Positions 46,601 to 59,700 of a DNA stretch of 64,000 nucleotides are shown one piece after another; within the stretch, counting starts at the first letter, position 1; the number at the start of each line of letters is the position of its first letter. The DNA is taken from assembly GCA_003116995.1 (NCBI GenBank), contig BDSL01000069.1, positions 372,001-436,000 of the forward strand, written 5' to 3'. Position numbers and translations under genes: made by a program. The notes under the pieces are model-generated. The model was given only the letters and a program-made list of their open reading frames with translations. It had not been told where the DNA came from and did no database searches. Source of the stretch: Yamagishiella unicocca. Taxonomy: Eukaryota > Chlorophyta > Chlorophyceae > Chlamydomonadales > Volvocaceae.

Positions 46601-49600
46601 GATCGTGGCTTACGATGGCGTCCTTGGGCACCAGGTTGCGGCGGGTGAACACCTCGATCTTGCGCGGCTTGTCCTCGTCCTGCTGGATCTGCGATTACAC
46701 GACATAGGAAATGGAGAATCAGGAACTAACCATAAAAATACGTGCCCCGCACCACAGCAAAAACCCCAGAAACTAAAACCCTTGCGCTCCAGCACCCGCC
46801 CCCGCCGCCCCCTACCTTGTGCCCGAGGCGGCCGTACCCCCCGTTCCCCCAGCTGTAGCAGGAGCCCTGGTCGTCGATGCAGAGGCAGTGCTGGTGGCCG
46901 GCAGCGATCCGGATGACGGTTACGTCATCTAGCCCGGCGACCCGGCGGGGGGTGGCGACCGCCTCGTACAGGATCTGGATGCTGGCTGCGGCGTCACAGG
47001 GCGGTGGAGGACGAGGAGGAGGAGGAGGATGGGGAGGGGGAGGAGGAGGAGGAGAAGCATCACGCGAGAGACTGGGCGTGAGGGCAGGAGGTAAGCGCTT
47101 CGGGGTCGTGTGGAGGTGGTTCCCAATGCCACGGCTTGGGGCCGGGCGGGGGTGGGGGTGGCGAGAAGACCCGGGTACACGACATAGGCAACGGAGGGCA
47201 GGAACTAGCTGGCGAGTAGCTAGTCTGCCGGGCGGCGGTGTGGCATGAGGACAAGGCTCGGTTATACGAGGTTATACGACAGGGAGGGGGTTGAGATGAA
47301 GGCCCGTGGATGCGAGAAAAAACAAGAGGGGGGGGAGGGCAGTGGCGCGGGGCGGGGCGGGGGCGACGGGGTGGCATGAAGACTCGGTTACACGACCCCC
47401 GGGCCCCACACTCACAATCCTTTGCGTTGTACGAGTGGTCCACGCCGTCGCCGATGACGCCGAATTGCCCGTTGCCGGCCGTCATCACCTGGACTCGTCC
47501 GGCCAGATGTGTCGTACGATTGGCGGCGCGGGATTCAGGAGGGGGGGTAAGACACGGTGAGTGGTGGGGTTGCGGGGAGGGGAGGGCGTAGCACCAGCTT
47601 AGCGACAGCTGTAGATGGTCGGAAGCGCTACTTCGCCCCCAGACCCCAGTCGTGATGCCCCTGACCAGCTCGGACCCTGGACCCCCATCCCCACCCACCC
47701 CTCCCGTCTGTTCCAAACGGTTTTCCTTTCGTACACGGGTTTTCATTGCAACTACCCCACGTAAACCCTAAAACCCTGAACCCCTCACCCCCCTCCCACA
47801 AAGCCCGGGTCCCCGGACCCCCCAATTCCCCTGCCCCCGAAACACACACCCCGCGTGGCTCTTGCTGCTAGCAGTAGTACATCGACACACCAATACTCGG
47901 GGCTCAGCGGGAAGCCACCAGACCAAAACCCCACCAGACCAAACCCCAACCTACCTTGCCGTCACAGAGCCACATGCTGAAGTCGATACCGTTCGCGACC
48001 TGGGTGCAGTTCTCGACGAGGCACCGGGTGGGGTTCAGCACGATGTCTGCAAAGGGGGGGGGAGCGGGATGGGGGGGTGGTGAGGGGAATTGGGGGTGTG
48101 GGGAGGAGGGGGGCGGGGTGGCAGGGGAGTCGGTGCGGCGAGAGAGGTGGTGGCCGGCAACACGAGAATGTTGGCAGGTGGATGATGCGCGGGGTCGGGG
48201 GGGGGGGGCAGGTGGGTGTTGGGGGGGCAGGTGGGTGCTGTGTGCACCGCCCAAGTGCACAATGCGCACGTGCCCCCCCAATGTACGGCACGCGCCCCCA
48301 ATGTGCCCCGTCACTAAACACGCCGCGCGTTGCATGTGGACGGTTGGCCGGGTTCAGACGGCGCCACTGACTGACGGCCACCAGCGGCTGCGCGGTGGGG
48401 GGGTGCACCACCAGGACACGCCGTGCAGGCGGGAGGGAGGGTGGCAGCCAATACACCCCCCTCCTCTGTGCCTGCGCCACCCGAGCTCCATGCTCGTTAC
48501 CGTGCTGCCGTAGAGATCCCAACCGCAACCCAGCGGCAACCCAGCGGCCACCACCACCCGCCACACACCTCCGCCGTGGATTCGCGGATATATATGTTCT
48601 ATCCCCCCCCCGGGCTTCTCTCCACGCCCCCGGGCGCTCACCTTCCTTGAACGGCGGCTTGGCCGGCTTCACGGTGCCAATGCCGCATTGGCCCTGTGCG
48701 GGTAGGGGGAGGGAAGGCGCGCCAGGACGTCGCAAAGGCTCCGAAACCATGTTGCGGCCGTGGCCGGCGCAAACCCACCGAAACCCGAGAGCCACACCAC
48801 AGCGACTGGAGGCTCTTTCTCCACACACACACACCCGCCACCACCACCACCATCACAAGCATAGGTTAGCCTCTGTAAGTGTCCACCGACCCATGGGTCT
48901 TGCGGCTTAGGGCTGGGACTGAGGCTGCTGGTCAGCGCGTGATGTTCCCGCCGACCGCCAGGGGCGTACTTCACCCCTACTCCCGATACCGCTCATGACC
49001 ACATCCCCCACTCCTGGAACGCCGCGTCCATAAGCCCCAACTGATACTCCCTCACCCCTTACCCATACACCCTCTCACCCCGCCCCCGCCCGGGCTATAT
49101 CCATGTCGCGTAACCGGTTATTATGCCCCCGTCCCCGCCCCGGCCGGTTCACCCGCCAGCCGCCACTCACGTGCTGGTTGATGCCCCAGGCGAAGGAGCT
49201 GCCGTCCTGGCAGACGGCGGAGCTGTGGTTGCGGCCGCCAGACGCTGCGTGGTGGCAAGCGCGGGTGGGATCCAGGGGGGGAGGCTCGGGCGCAGGTGGG
49301 ATCCAGGGGGGGAGGCTTGAGAGCAGGTGGGCTCGCGGTCGGGCGGCTCGAGAGCAGCAGCGAGCGTGCAGGTACGTGCCGGCGGAGCTGAGCGAAGCTG
49401 CCCCATGCGCCGACTGGCTCCTCCCACCACGGCTGTGTGTTCGGCAGCGCCGGCAAGCTTCAGGGCCAATGTTGACCTCCTGGAAGCTTCCATTGTCCGG
49501 TCCCGTCCGCCCCTCCATCCCGGCCCCCACGCCTGGCCGTCCCCCTGTCCTGGGAGCCCTCCGTTGCGGCTTCGCGACGCGACCATCTTGTCATGGGCGC

Positions 49601-50805
49601 AACGTCGCCCGCGCCAACTCGGCACCCACTCGGCACCCGGACAAGGTGTGTGACCCCCGAGCGCGCGTGCCATCCCGCGGTCCCCCCCTTATTCGCAGCT
49701 GCAACAATTACTGCAACTGCAACTACACATTCCGGCTGCGGGGCCGGCCAGGTGGGCCGGGAGGAACACCTCCCCCCCCGCGTGCGACCGGGTGCTGGCG
49801 GGCGGGGGAGGGCGGCTGGGGGCTTCCGACCTCTACCACGCCGCTGCTCACCTCCGATGACAAACTTGCCCTCCAGGGCCGCCACCTTCGCCGGCACGTT
49901 GCGCTGCGCGAAGTCGCCGTGTCCCAGCTGGCCTTTCTGCGGTCAGCCAAAGGGTAGCGGTGTGGCACGGGATGGCACGGGTGGAGCGACGGCAAGTGCA
50001 GGGCGGGTTGGGAGGAAACGTCCTCGCGCAGGACTCGGGGGAGGGGGTGTCGAAGAAACCCGATTGCACGACATGGGGAGGGGGGTGCGCGGGGGTGAAG
50101 ACGGACCGACGCGCACTACGTAGCCTTTTCGCTGGGGGTACTTCTGGCGTGTGTGGGAGCGGGCCACGGACACGCGTCCCCTCTTGAAGATCATCTCGGC
50201 AATCAGAGTGCAATGATTTTTAGCGTGGCTCCCGATTGTGAAACGCCAGAGACCTGTACGGGCGCGGATACTGACTCTGCCAAAACCCTCACAAAGTGAA
50301 GGAGCCGCGCTAAGCCTGCCCTGGGTTGCCTGCGTGGCTCCTGCCGGTTCCCCCACGCACCTCGTTACGCCCCCAGCTCCACAAGTTGCCGACAGAGTCG
50401 CCGACGAAGCAGTGGCACGCGATAGGGCCAGCGGCGATGAACATGACCTTGACGTCCTGTACAACGCGTATGGTTGTGTCTCCTTAAGGCTGGATCTGGG
50501 GTGCTCATGGATGTGCGGTTTGCCTGCTGGCGCGCTCACGGTAGATGCTGCACCTACCGAGAAGGTCTTCAGCCGCGTAGGCCGAAGCAAGTTAGGATAT
50601 TGCGACTCCTTGTCCAGATCCTCTTTCTTTGTCTTTCCGCCTGTGCGTCCCAACTGCGAAAAACGAGGCGAGCGTATAAACAGCGCGCACATCGCAAGCC
50701 GTGCTTTCGGGGAAGTGCACCCCTGACCTGCGCGTAGTCGGTGCCGCCACAGTAAAGTAAGATGCCACCCTCCCATGGCTTCGGCTCTGGGGCTGGGGCA
50801 GCCAT
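43644..50805 (-). CDS. RCC1-repeat protein, RCC2-like
   Basis: Thirteen exons, 435 aa: 50805-50728, 50456-50361, 49936-49852, 49244-49171, 48693-48642, 48046-47955, 47488-47416, 46985-46816, 46688-46614, 46030-45939, 45394-45226, 44944-44858, 43808-43644. The sum is 1,308 nt and all phases match. RCC1 beta-propeller repeats are plain: NLWSWGRNE-KGQLGHGD, FAWGINQH-GQCGIG, CYSWGNGGYGRLGH, VITWGAATNGELGFGP, each preceded by AAG/ACG-type blade sequence (IAAGHQHCLCIDDQ, VACGIGFTMFL). The N-terminus GGILLYCGGTDY resembles the LFCGGTNWD start of RCC2/TD-60 proteins, and the overall length fits plant and algal relatives. The C-terminus is a Lys-rich nuclear-localisation-like tail (GNKRKAPDA ... KGKKAK). 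In animals RCC2 works at centromeres and with small GTPases; the algal role is inferred. Introns carry a 15-bp minisatellite and MITE-like copies. Confidence 0.9.
43877..44020 (+). mobile_element. Hairpin-bearing MITE-like element, copy f (RCC2-like intron 12)
   Basis: A full-length copy antisense to the host gene. Blocks in order: GTCGAGGGAGACCCGTGGAT, AAAACCGTTTAAAACAG, TTTCGAGATGCATGCTGGAG, GGGTTGGGGATACTAAAG, then a hairpin (stem 43967-43976 with 43982-43991, loop TAATA). Most similar to copy c at 11957-12100. Its left end faces the exon 13 acceptor, about 70 bp away. Confidence 0.7.
44294..44641 (+). repeat. 15-bp minisatellite, about 23 copies (RCC2-like intron 12)
   Basis: A highly uniform array of GCCGCAACCACAAGG with only rare changes (GCCACA, CAATCA). 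The unit length is a multiple of three, so long repetitive frames are open on both strands, but the array lies within an intron whose flanking exons join in phase. Confidence 0.92.
46021..46110 (+). repeat. Polypurine GGGAGGG tract in an RCC2-like intron
   Basis: About 80 bp of G-rich purine units lie just upstream (on the minus strand) of the exon 10 acceptor. As seen on the transcribed strand this is a long polypyrimidine run next to the acceptor. Confidence 0.75.
47702..47752 (-). mobile_element. MITE-like element fragment, copy g (RCC2-like intron 6)
   Basis: On the minus strand it reads GAAAACCCGTGTACGAAAGG then AAAACCGTTTGGAACAG, the left part of the copy e subfamily. The hairpin half is absent. 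Confidence 0.5.
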
Positions 50806-53800
50806 GGCAGGCAGCGTGCAAAGCCGCCGTGAGATATCCCAGACAGGTCAAAATAAGTCAGAGCGTCAAACTAGGTTGTGATCTATTGTACTATATGAAC
50901 ATTCAAACCTATGGCGAAGGGTGCGTGCGTCAGATTAAATGTCGGGCGTCTGCGTTTGGAATTTCTGCCCCAGGCCTCGGATTATCCAACTCCGCAACCC
51001 CCCAGCATCCAGGACCCACGAAACCACACGTGAATTAGCTTTCACGTGGTGCTATCTGTGTCTTAAACCGCTCCCCGAAGGCAAAGTTACGGAAGCCGGC
51101 TCAAAAGCGCGGGCTGTGCCCATTAGCCAGGTACCGATAGCGCGTTTGACCCTACAGTAAGTTAGATAAAAGTATGCTTCACAAAAATAAGCCTCCACAC
51201 CCCTTCTAGAGCAAGCTGCTGCAGCAAACCGCCGCTACCTGAGCGACCCACGGGCCATTCCTCTACGACGGGCGCGCGACCGATTCGTTGTGTAATCGCC
51301 TAGGCGGATCCACAGGGTTACCGATGGCATTTTGTGGTCTGCTGCAAGTCGGCATGCCGCGCAGGGCCTGCTGGTTGGACCTGTGGTGGTCCCTGACACT
51401 GCAGGTCTACCAAGCCACGATGGGATTGGCTTTCCAATCCTGATGCGGCAGGGGCCAGCGCACTACCTTACACATGGACAGAGAACCGCGTTGTGCGCAC
51501 CTCCGTTTCGATTGCTTGCTTGCCACGCAGCCGATGTGGGGCTGTTGTGTTCCACTGTCCAGAATGCGTGAGGTTACGTGCAGGCTGCGCATGGCATGGA
51601 TCGACGGTTTTGTGGGCTCAGCATCCGAACCTGTCAGTACGCATCAGTGTCTGACGCCAAAACTGTCGAAACATTAATATGTCACGCAACGGAATGGAGC
51701 GGGTTCGAGTCAGGATTTAGTGCTGGCGACTATCCTCAAGGCGCCTTACCGAGGAGAAGAAGAATGCTGACGATCAGGGTACTCAAGCGCACGACTCTGG
51801 GCTTTGTTGATACGTCGCCCCAGGTCCGAATCATGATCTCACTACAGCCCCCTCATCATGGCGAGAAGAGGATATGATAGGTACGCTTAAGCGTGAAGGT
51901 CAGCGGGACAGCTGACCGTGCATATCGCACCTGCCAGCTTACGTCCGGACGTGCGCGTGCAAAACACGCTGCAACACCACCACCCCCCCGGGTCCAGCAG
52001 TCTCCACCCGCCCACCTACCTAAACTATTTCGCGCACTGCAGAAACGTGTCGTACGCGGACCGGTAGTCGACCTGTCAGATCCAGATCCGGATCCGGATT
52101 GCGGGCAAGCCGTCTGCTCGACGCGGCCGTTTGGGCGCGTCCGCAGGGGGCTGCGATACGCCGCACTGTACCGCGCTGCATATCACATGAAGCCGGGGCC
52201 TAATCCCGCCTCCCCCCCTGTAGGTTTCGCTTCCCTTGTGTTCTATACGTGTCTATCCACGGGTCTGACCTCCATCCCACCAACCTCACTTGGACAAGCG
52301 TCCCAAAGAAGTCTCCTCCCAGGTCCCAACCGATCATGTGCTTTGCCTCATATGACCCACCCACTTCCCGGTAACCTCCGGCCTTGGAGGAGCCCTTCAT
52401 GCGTCGCGGCAGTCAGCTAACCCGTAGATGCTGCCCCTTCGCGGCCTCGGACCCCTTGTTTCCGACCCAGCCGCATCCAGCAGCTCCTTTACACTCACTA
52501 CACCACCTGCCTTGAGGTATGGAGTCCACGGTTAACGAGTACTACTGACACCGGGGAGGCACTCCAACGAGAGGAGCCCTCCTAGGCTCCCGCGGCTTGC
52601 ATCGGCAGCTCGCCCGCCGCCCACTGGGGGGAAGCTGCTGCCGGCCACCTAGCTGTGAAGCTTGCTTGCTGTGACAGTTTGACTTCTTCATTGCTCTCTA
52701 CACGTGCTGTTTGGGCTTTCCAGTGCACAGTGCCGTTCAGGGCCGCGCCCTAGGCTCGGGCGGCCGCCTCGACTCGCCGCCGTGGGTCGAACGAGACTAC
52801 AGAAAGGTTATACATTGAGCCTCAACAACCTCCCGCAAGCTAAGCACCAAACCAGCAATCCTAATAATGACAATCCCAACACTGAACATCTGAACGCCCA
52901 CAACTTCACCCACTCAACTAAAAACCCTACCTGCGTACTTTTTGACACGGCCACTCCGTTGAGGGCGCTCTTAAAGCATATATGATAAAGAATTTCTCCA
53001 AGGCCATGCCCGCCAGACCCGCAAAAGCTACGGAACCTGACCTAACCTGGCAGGGACCGGCTTGAAGTACCTGAACGAACGCACTACAAGAAAACAAATA
53101 GCGCGGTGGAATCGGCGAGACCCGACCACCTGAAACCTCAGAGCGACCGCGCCCACCGACACTCCATCTCCAATACACCCACTGCTGACGCATCGTGATG
53201 ACGGCAATCATCACATAAGATCCCGCAAGGAGTAAAAACCAATGGCCGCCGACCACAAGGCACCAGCAGCGCACTGAGCGCCACATTCGCCACACACAGC
53301 CCAAGCACGGTACGGCAGGTAAGCGCATCGCCCATCACGAACATAGGTTCGGAGGAATGCTGTCTACGGGCAACGGTAGATGCTAAACTGCGAGTAAAAT
53401 CCTTGGAATCAAGAGACGCGGCAACTGGTTCTACGGCTTCCTACAAACACTTGCGGACGGACTCACCCTACGACGCAACTGCAAAGCACCGCGACAACCT
53501 TCCCGCTGCGACAAATACCTCACAGGCAGGAAAAGCAGTTACGGAGGCCAGTAGCAAAGCGTTCAGGTACGGTCCTACATTTTAGGTAGCGGGCAGAGGC
53601 ACTGCCAAAGGCGGTAGAGCACGATAAAACGCCGCACTTTGCTACTTTTCTTTCACCAAAAACCAAAAGCCTCAACACCGTCCTCACATGCACCCTCGGC
53701 TGACGTTCGAAGCCATGCCTCGCCCCTGGTTGGGTGCGGTCGCATGACACCTTGTACGGCCATCTCAGGCCACAAGTGAACGCCAGCGCTACAACTAAAA

Positions 53801-56756
53801 ACAAGCCCAAGCTTGCCTATGCTACAGGGACCCCGAAACCCTGGCGCCCCTCACGGCCTGTATCGGACATCCCACCGAGGCCATTGCACCGCAGTGGCTA
53901 GCCGATCAGCACATCGCGACGGGACCGCGCTCCAAGCCACGTGGCTGCAATGTTGTAACTCGAACCGCAACAAACTCCTCGAAAAAGAACACAGAGATAG
54001 ATCCCACATGCATACAACTACACCTGCATCATCCTTTGACCTCAGCCGCGCGCGGCTCCTTCGCAAACCCTACCCATCCAGGCCTCTGGGTGCTTACATC
54101 TCGCTACCACCGAAAACGGCCAATCGAGCGCCATGAAACATGCGACCAATCCATCACGGACGGGGCGCCTCGTTGGGAACGGAAAGCGTGTGCTGTGTCA
54201 GAGAGGACCCGACTGCGCGAGCAACACGCACCGAGAGGACATACCCATCAAAAGCAAAACACCAGACCAGCAGAGGGGCGCTCCGGCGCATCATCACCCC
54301 CATCATCATCATCATCAACGCCAGCTCCCAGCCAGGCAGACAGATTAAGTGGTAAATTAAAACACACAACACGTACACCGCGGATTAGCGGTAAATTAAC
54401 ATACGCGCGGGCGGCCACGATAGATAGCCACAAACACCGCGTAAGGCCCAGGAGCAGCGGGCCGCAGATCAGGCCTGCATGCCCACGCAAATTCTGAATG
54501 GCAGCAGCTGCAGCCTTACTCTGCGGACGCCACGTTTCCATGGGACCCGGCCGTAAGCCCACACACCACCCCAAGCGCCTTCCATCGCAAAGCAAGCTGC
54601 GGGCCGCCACAGCCCCACATAGCTCTCGCAGTTCCTAACTAGCCACTCGGACAAATGCGTTCAAACAAAATTGTGTTTGCAGATAACCGTAACGCGGTCA
54701 GCGACCCAACCAGCATCTTCAACCAATTCGTCATTCATAAAACGGCGCCGAGGCAGCAGCACAGGCAACCGCCTTTTGTATGCGCTCGTGTGAATAAATG
54801 GCCGGAGGGCCGCAGGACAGCGATCCACCCCCTTTCGGCCGCGCCCACACCTATCCAGATGGTGCCGCCGACTCCAAAAATCTGCTATCGTAAAGCTGCA
54901 GATCGAAAAGCTGACTCTGAACAAACCTAGGGCGTCTCTCCAATCCTGCAAGTGACATCCCTCCCTCGACCCAGCAGCCCTCGCGCCGCCAATGCCACCG
55001 CTCATGCCCCGCCATCGAAAGGAACCGTCCTCGGCCGTACAAGTCGCGTCATTCAAGCTCGCGGAGAAACAAGCAGAGCGTGAAGGGTGGAGGTTGTGGA
55101 ACCCTCGCCCTGCCGCGACCTCCACACGCGACCGAACCCCCGCCGCCTCGCGACGACCCGCGGACAAGATCCCAGTATGCGCGATCGTACGTGCACAAAA
55201 AAACACGCGGCAGCAGCCCACACGACACCCCAACATGAGCGTACCGGCACAGCGACGTACCCCAGGAGAAATCCGAATCTTGAATTCGAACTGATGGCCA
55301 GGACAGCTGCCAACAGGCCACATGACGAGGCCCTCAGGACCTCCTCACGCTATGCCACCGCAGAAGCTCATTGCCCGCCCCAGCAAGCCCCCTCCAAGAC
55401 TAGGCCCCCCAAGACGACAACACCGCCGCCGCTCTCCGGCATCCGCGTTGCGATTCATGTGGACGCGTGCCATAAGGGTGGCGGTGGTGGCGGGGCAGAA
55501 ACGCCACGCTGGCGCCATCTCGCTGGGCAGTAACTCACCCGCTGCGGCTCCGAAACCCCAAAACACCGAAACCTCGCCCAGTGTGTGTGTGTGTGTGTAT
55601 GTGCACACGAACGGCACACGAAGTACGCAAACACACACACAGGCACCCGGTCCTCCCGCCGCGCGCCCGCTCACCCCTCCCCAGGTCGCAAGTGCCCTGG
55701 GGGCCCGGACAACGCTCCCACGTGTGTGTTGTGAGACTGCATGCCGCATGTGGGGTTCTGAGTCTTCAAAAATTGTAAACTCATCATTCCACGCCCCCGA
55801 CCCGACACGGTGTGGATGTGCAGAAGTGTGTTTGCGATGACACTACTACCAATATGACGCACCACATCGGCTGTGGCGCGCTGCCCGCTGCTCGGCGACT
55901 GCACGGGGTTGCGCCGCGCCGTACGCCGGCAGTGAGTGGCACTCCTCAAGGTCCCTCACCTCCGACTGCTCAGCCTGCCTCAGTCCGTCCTGCGGCCCGC
56001 TCTACAATCTGGTACATGCTGGCGCTCGCCGCTAGAATCTGTCCTAAGAAACAACGCCATCGCACTGAAACGCAGTCCTCAATCGAACCGGATTTGAGTG
56101 CATCATACTAATATAAGAGTTTCGGGCCCCAAGCTCGTGTCGTTCCGCAGCTGTGGCGTTGGCGGTGCTTGCGGCTCGCGCGCACAGACACGCAACCAAC
56201 AACCAACAACGACAACCGCAGGAACGACAAGGACTACCGATGGCCTGCACGCCCTCCCATCGGACCACTCCTCGCTTTCTGGCTGCTGAGAAAACACACG
56301 AAGACGCGCACGTAGGAGAACATACCACCGACTGGCGGCCTTGCGACAGGAGCCGCGGAGCGTGTTTCTAAAGCCCTCATGCCCCGCCTGGTCGGCGGTC
56401 CGCAGTCACAATCACATGCCGCCATCGCCCTCAGCCTTCGACCCCTCCAGTACCCGGCAGGGTCACGGCTCCGAAACACACCTGCCGAGCCCTCTCGCGA
56501 GTTCCTCCCACAAGCAGGGCCGGGAGAGGGGTACGTACACAGTCGCCCCTCCGCCCTAGGCATTGATGCCCGTGAGGCACTAGGGCGGGGAGGGGCCTCC
56601 TCACCCGCGCTCCAGGTGGGGATACAAGATCGGGGGGGGGGTTTTATGAGAGGAGACCCGTGGGTCGGTACTGAAGAGTCAAACAAGGCGGGGGGCTGCG
56701 GCAGTGGCGCCTGGGGTTGGCGTCCATAGGCGCGCGGGCAAAGGCGTAAGGCCCAA
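50806..56756. other. Six-kb stretch without a supported gene
   Basis: The left end must hold the promoter of the RCC2-like gene and the right end the 3' UTR of the CDK gene; both genes are on the minus strand. Between them I find no exon with splice signals or motifs. Open frames such as 51893-52420 and 54661-55323 (minus) have shadow-like composition. GT/CA microsatellites (55578-55605) and CAT repeats (54285-54320) occur. No transposon ends are recognised. Confidence 0.45.
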
Positions 56757-59700
56757 TCACAGGGCCGCCGCCATTGCCGCCGCCGCGGATTCCTCACGAG
56801 TGGCTGCCGCCGCCGCCATCACCTCCTCCGCCCTGACGTCGTTGAACCAGGGGTGCTCCATCGCTTGGGATGCGGTGATCCGGCGGCGTGGGTCGTAGGT
56901 AAGCATCCGGGACAACAGGTCGGCCCCCAGGGGGTCACTAGCCAGCCGGGGAACCAGCTGCAGGGAGGTGCGTCGGAGTGGGATGGCATGGGATGTAAGG
57001 CATGGGGGCGGACGGAAGGGAGGGAGAGGGATGATGATGATGAGGAGGATGAGGATGGGGTCAGCATTCAGCACGCGGTGTGGCGGTCTCGTGGGGGGGG
57101 GTGGGGATGGTGTGGCGGGGTGGCGATCCCGTGAGGGCGGTGCAGCGGAGCTGTGTTAGCACACGCAAGGCGCGCTCCATCGCTTCGACAGTGGGGAAAG
57201 GAGAAGGGAGAGGCCGTAGCTGTTGCACGTGCTTGACGCTAGCCCTTACCTGCTGCACCCACACCAGCCCGTTTTACCTGCCCTCACCCGCACCTACCCT
57301 CTCCCGCTCCCGCACCTGCCCTCCCCCACCCCCTCACCCTGCCCCGCTCCCACACCTGCTGCACCGGAGTGGGCGACCAGCGGGGGTACTCCTGGTTGAA
57401 GTTGGCGAACCCGGGCAGCTCCGCCCACTCCTCCGGCGTGGGTGTCCCCAGCTTGTTGAACATGTTAAACAGCAGCTCGATCTCGCAGTTGGCGGAGAAG
57501 AGCGGCGCCACGTTGAGCAGCTCGGCGAGAACGCAGCCAGCGGACCAGATGTCCACGCTGGGGCCGTAGTGGCGGCAGCCCAGCAGCAGCTCGGGGGCAC
57601 GGTAGAAGAGGGTCACAACCTGGGCCCGGGACAGGGACGTGCGGGGGGGTACAATAAAAGAACCGGTAATGCGACTGGAGAAATGTAGCGTGTGCGGGGG
57701 GAGTTTTGGCATACCCGTTCTGTACTGGTGGCGTACGGAAGGGCCGCAGCAGCGCACCTGCGCGGCATGCCAGCAGTCACTTCGAGAGCCGCGAACCCGG
57801 GGGCTGTGGTGTGGTGTCTTGGTGCAGTGCTGGGTGATAGGGTATGGTGCAGTGTGCCGTGCATAGAACTGCTTGTGAGGTGTGCGAGGTACGGGTGGTG
57901 ATGGTGGTGGTGGTGATGGTGGTGGGCGCCCTCCGCTCTCACCCAGTCCGTGTACGCCCCGCCGTCTTGCGTGCTCGGGAGGTAGGGCCGAGCCAGACCA
58001 AAGTCTGCAACCTTGACCCGTAGACGGGGGCTGCCGGAGCCCCAGCCGCCACCACCGGGAGCGGGTGCCGCTGGCCCCGACCCGGTCATCGCGCCGCTGT
58101 GCGCCGCGGGTACGGCCCCCAGCAGGATGTTCTGCGGCTTGAGGTCCCGGTGCATGATGCTGTGGGTGTGGGCGTGGTGGAGGCCGGACAGCACCTGGAA
58201 CATGATGGACTGGGAGGGAGGGCGGGGAGAGGGAGGGCGCGCAGCAAGGTAAGGTTATCTGGCGAGGTAAGGTTATCGGGGCAAGGTAAGGTTATCGGGG
58301 CGAGGTAGGGTTAGTCGGGGCGAGGTAAGGTTATCGGGGCAAGGTAAGGTTATCGGGGCAAGGTAAAGTTATGCCGGTACCTGTTTATGGTTTAGGCAGC
58401 CCGGGAACCCGAGTATGTGAGGACCCACTTGCATTCGGCCCCTAGCGCCATTCGCGGGGTAGCGGCACAAACCACTTGCAACCGAAACCTTGGGGGGTTA
58501 TACACGGCCTACCTAGGCCGGCTTATCGGCGCCGGCGGTGTCGGTTCCTCTTCCTCGGCGCTGCTTCCGAGGGCGCCTAGTACACGAGACCCTTCCAGTT
58601 CTCTTTCGGGTTGCCGCACACAGCACACACTGCTGCACCAGTAACCCCTCCGCAGCCCTCGTCACGCAGCGGACTCTCCGAACAGGCCCCAACAAAAACG
58701 CACGTGGTATACGGCACTTGGGGTGCTCCGAGTCGCTGCTGCCGCCGCCGCCCATCCCCCCGCCGGCCGCCCCGATCCCCTAGGTTCACCGCCCCGCCCC
58801 GCCATTGCTTCTCCTCGGTTTACTAGGTTGCATCAACCGGTTTCTTCTTCCCTCCCCCCCGCCTCCCGCCCCCTCCCGCCCGGGGCCCCTGCGCCGAATG
58901 CCCCCCCCCCCCGCGGTCTCACCTTGACCCTCGACATCTCCAGTGCCGGGGTGTTGTTGAGGTAAGTGAACAGGTCGGTATCAAGCAGCTCCAAAACCAG
59001 GTAGCAATACTTGCTGGGCATGGCGGCGATCACGTCGCGCAGCCTGCGTGGCGGGACGGATCGCGATCGTGAGTTGGACTGGATGTTTGGACCTCGAGCT
59101 GGATCGGATTGGTTTGGATGTTGGATTAGGTTTTTGGATCTCGGGTTGGATCACGCGACGGACCGCGAAGTCGGGTCGGATGTTGGATTGGATGTCGAAT
59201 TGGATGTTTTGGATCGGAAGATAGGTCGGATAGCAAGCCGGGTTGCCAGACGAGTGGATCCGTAAACGGACGACGACCCTCACAGAGCTGGCCCGGGCGC
59301 AGCTGGCAGCACAGGAGTCGCGGCCAAACGACGGGGCGCAATACGACACCATGGCCTGCTCTCACACACACACACACACACACAAACACCCTTCTGCGAG
59401 CCCGTCCGTCCGTCCGCCCCGACACTGCTGGGAGCTTTACGAACAGCACACACGGACTTGATTGGGGCCTAATCGGCGTACGACACCTGCCCGCTGCGCC
59501 AAGCGGCGGCTACGCCACCCATGACTCGTCCATCGAGCGCCGTGAAGTACGTCTGCTGTGCCGTACGTTTGTGCACGACAACCTGTCTATCTGCACTCAC
59601 TTTACAATGTTGCAGTGGTCCAGTTCCTTGAGGGTGCTGATCTCCCTGATGGTCGCCTCACAGAGACCATGTGCCGACATCTTTACTTGCTTGATAGCTG

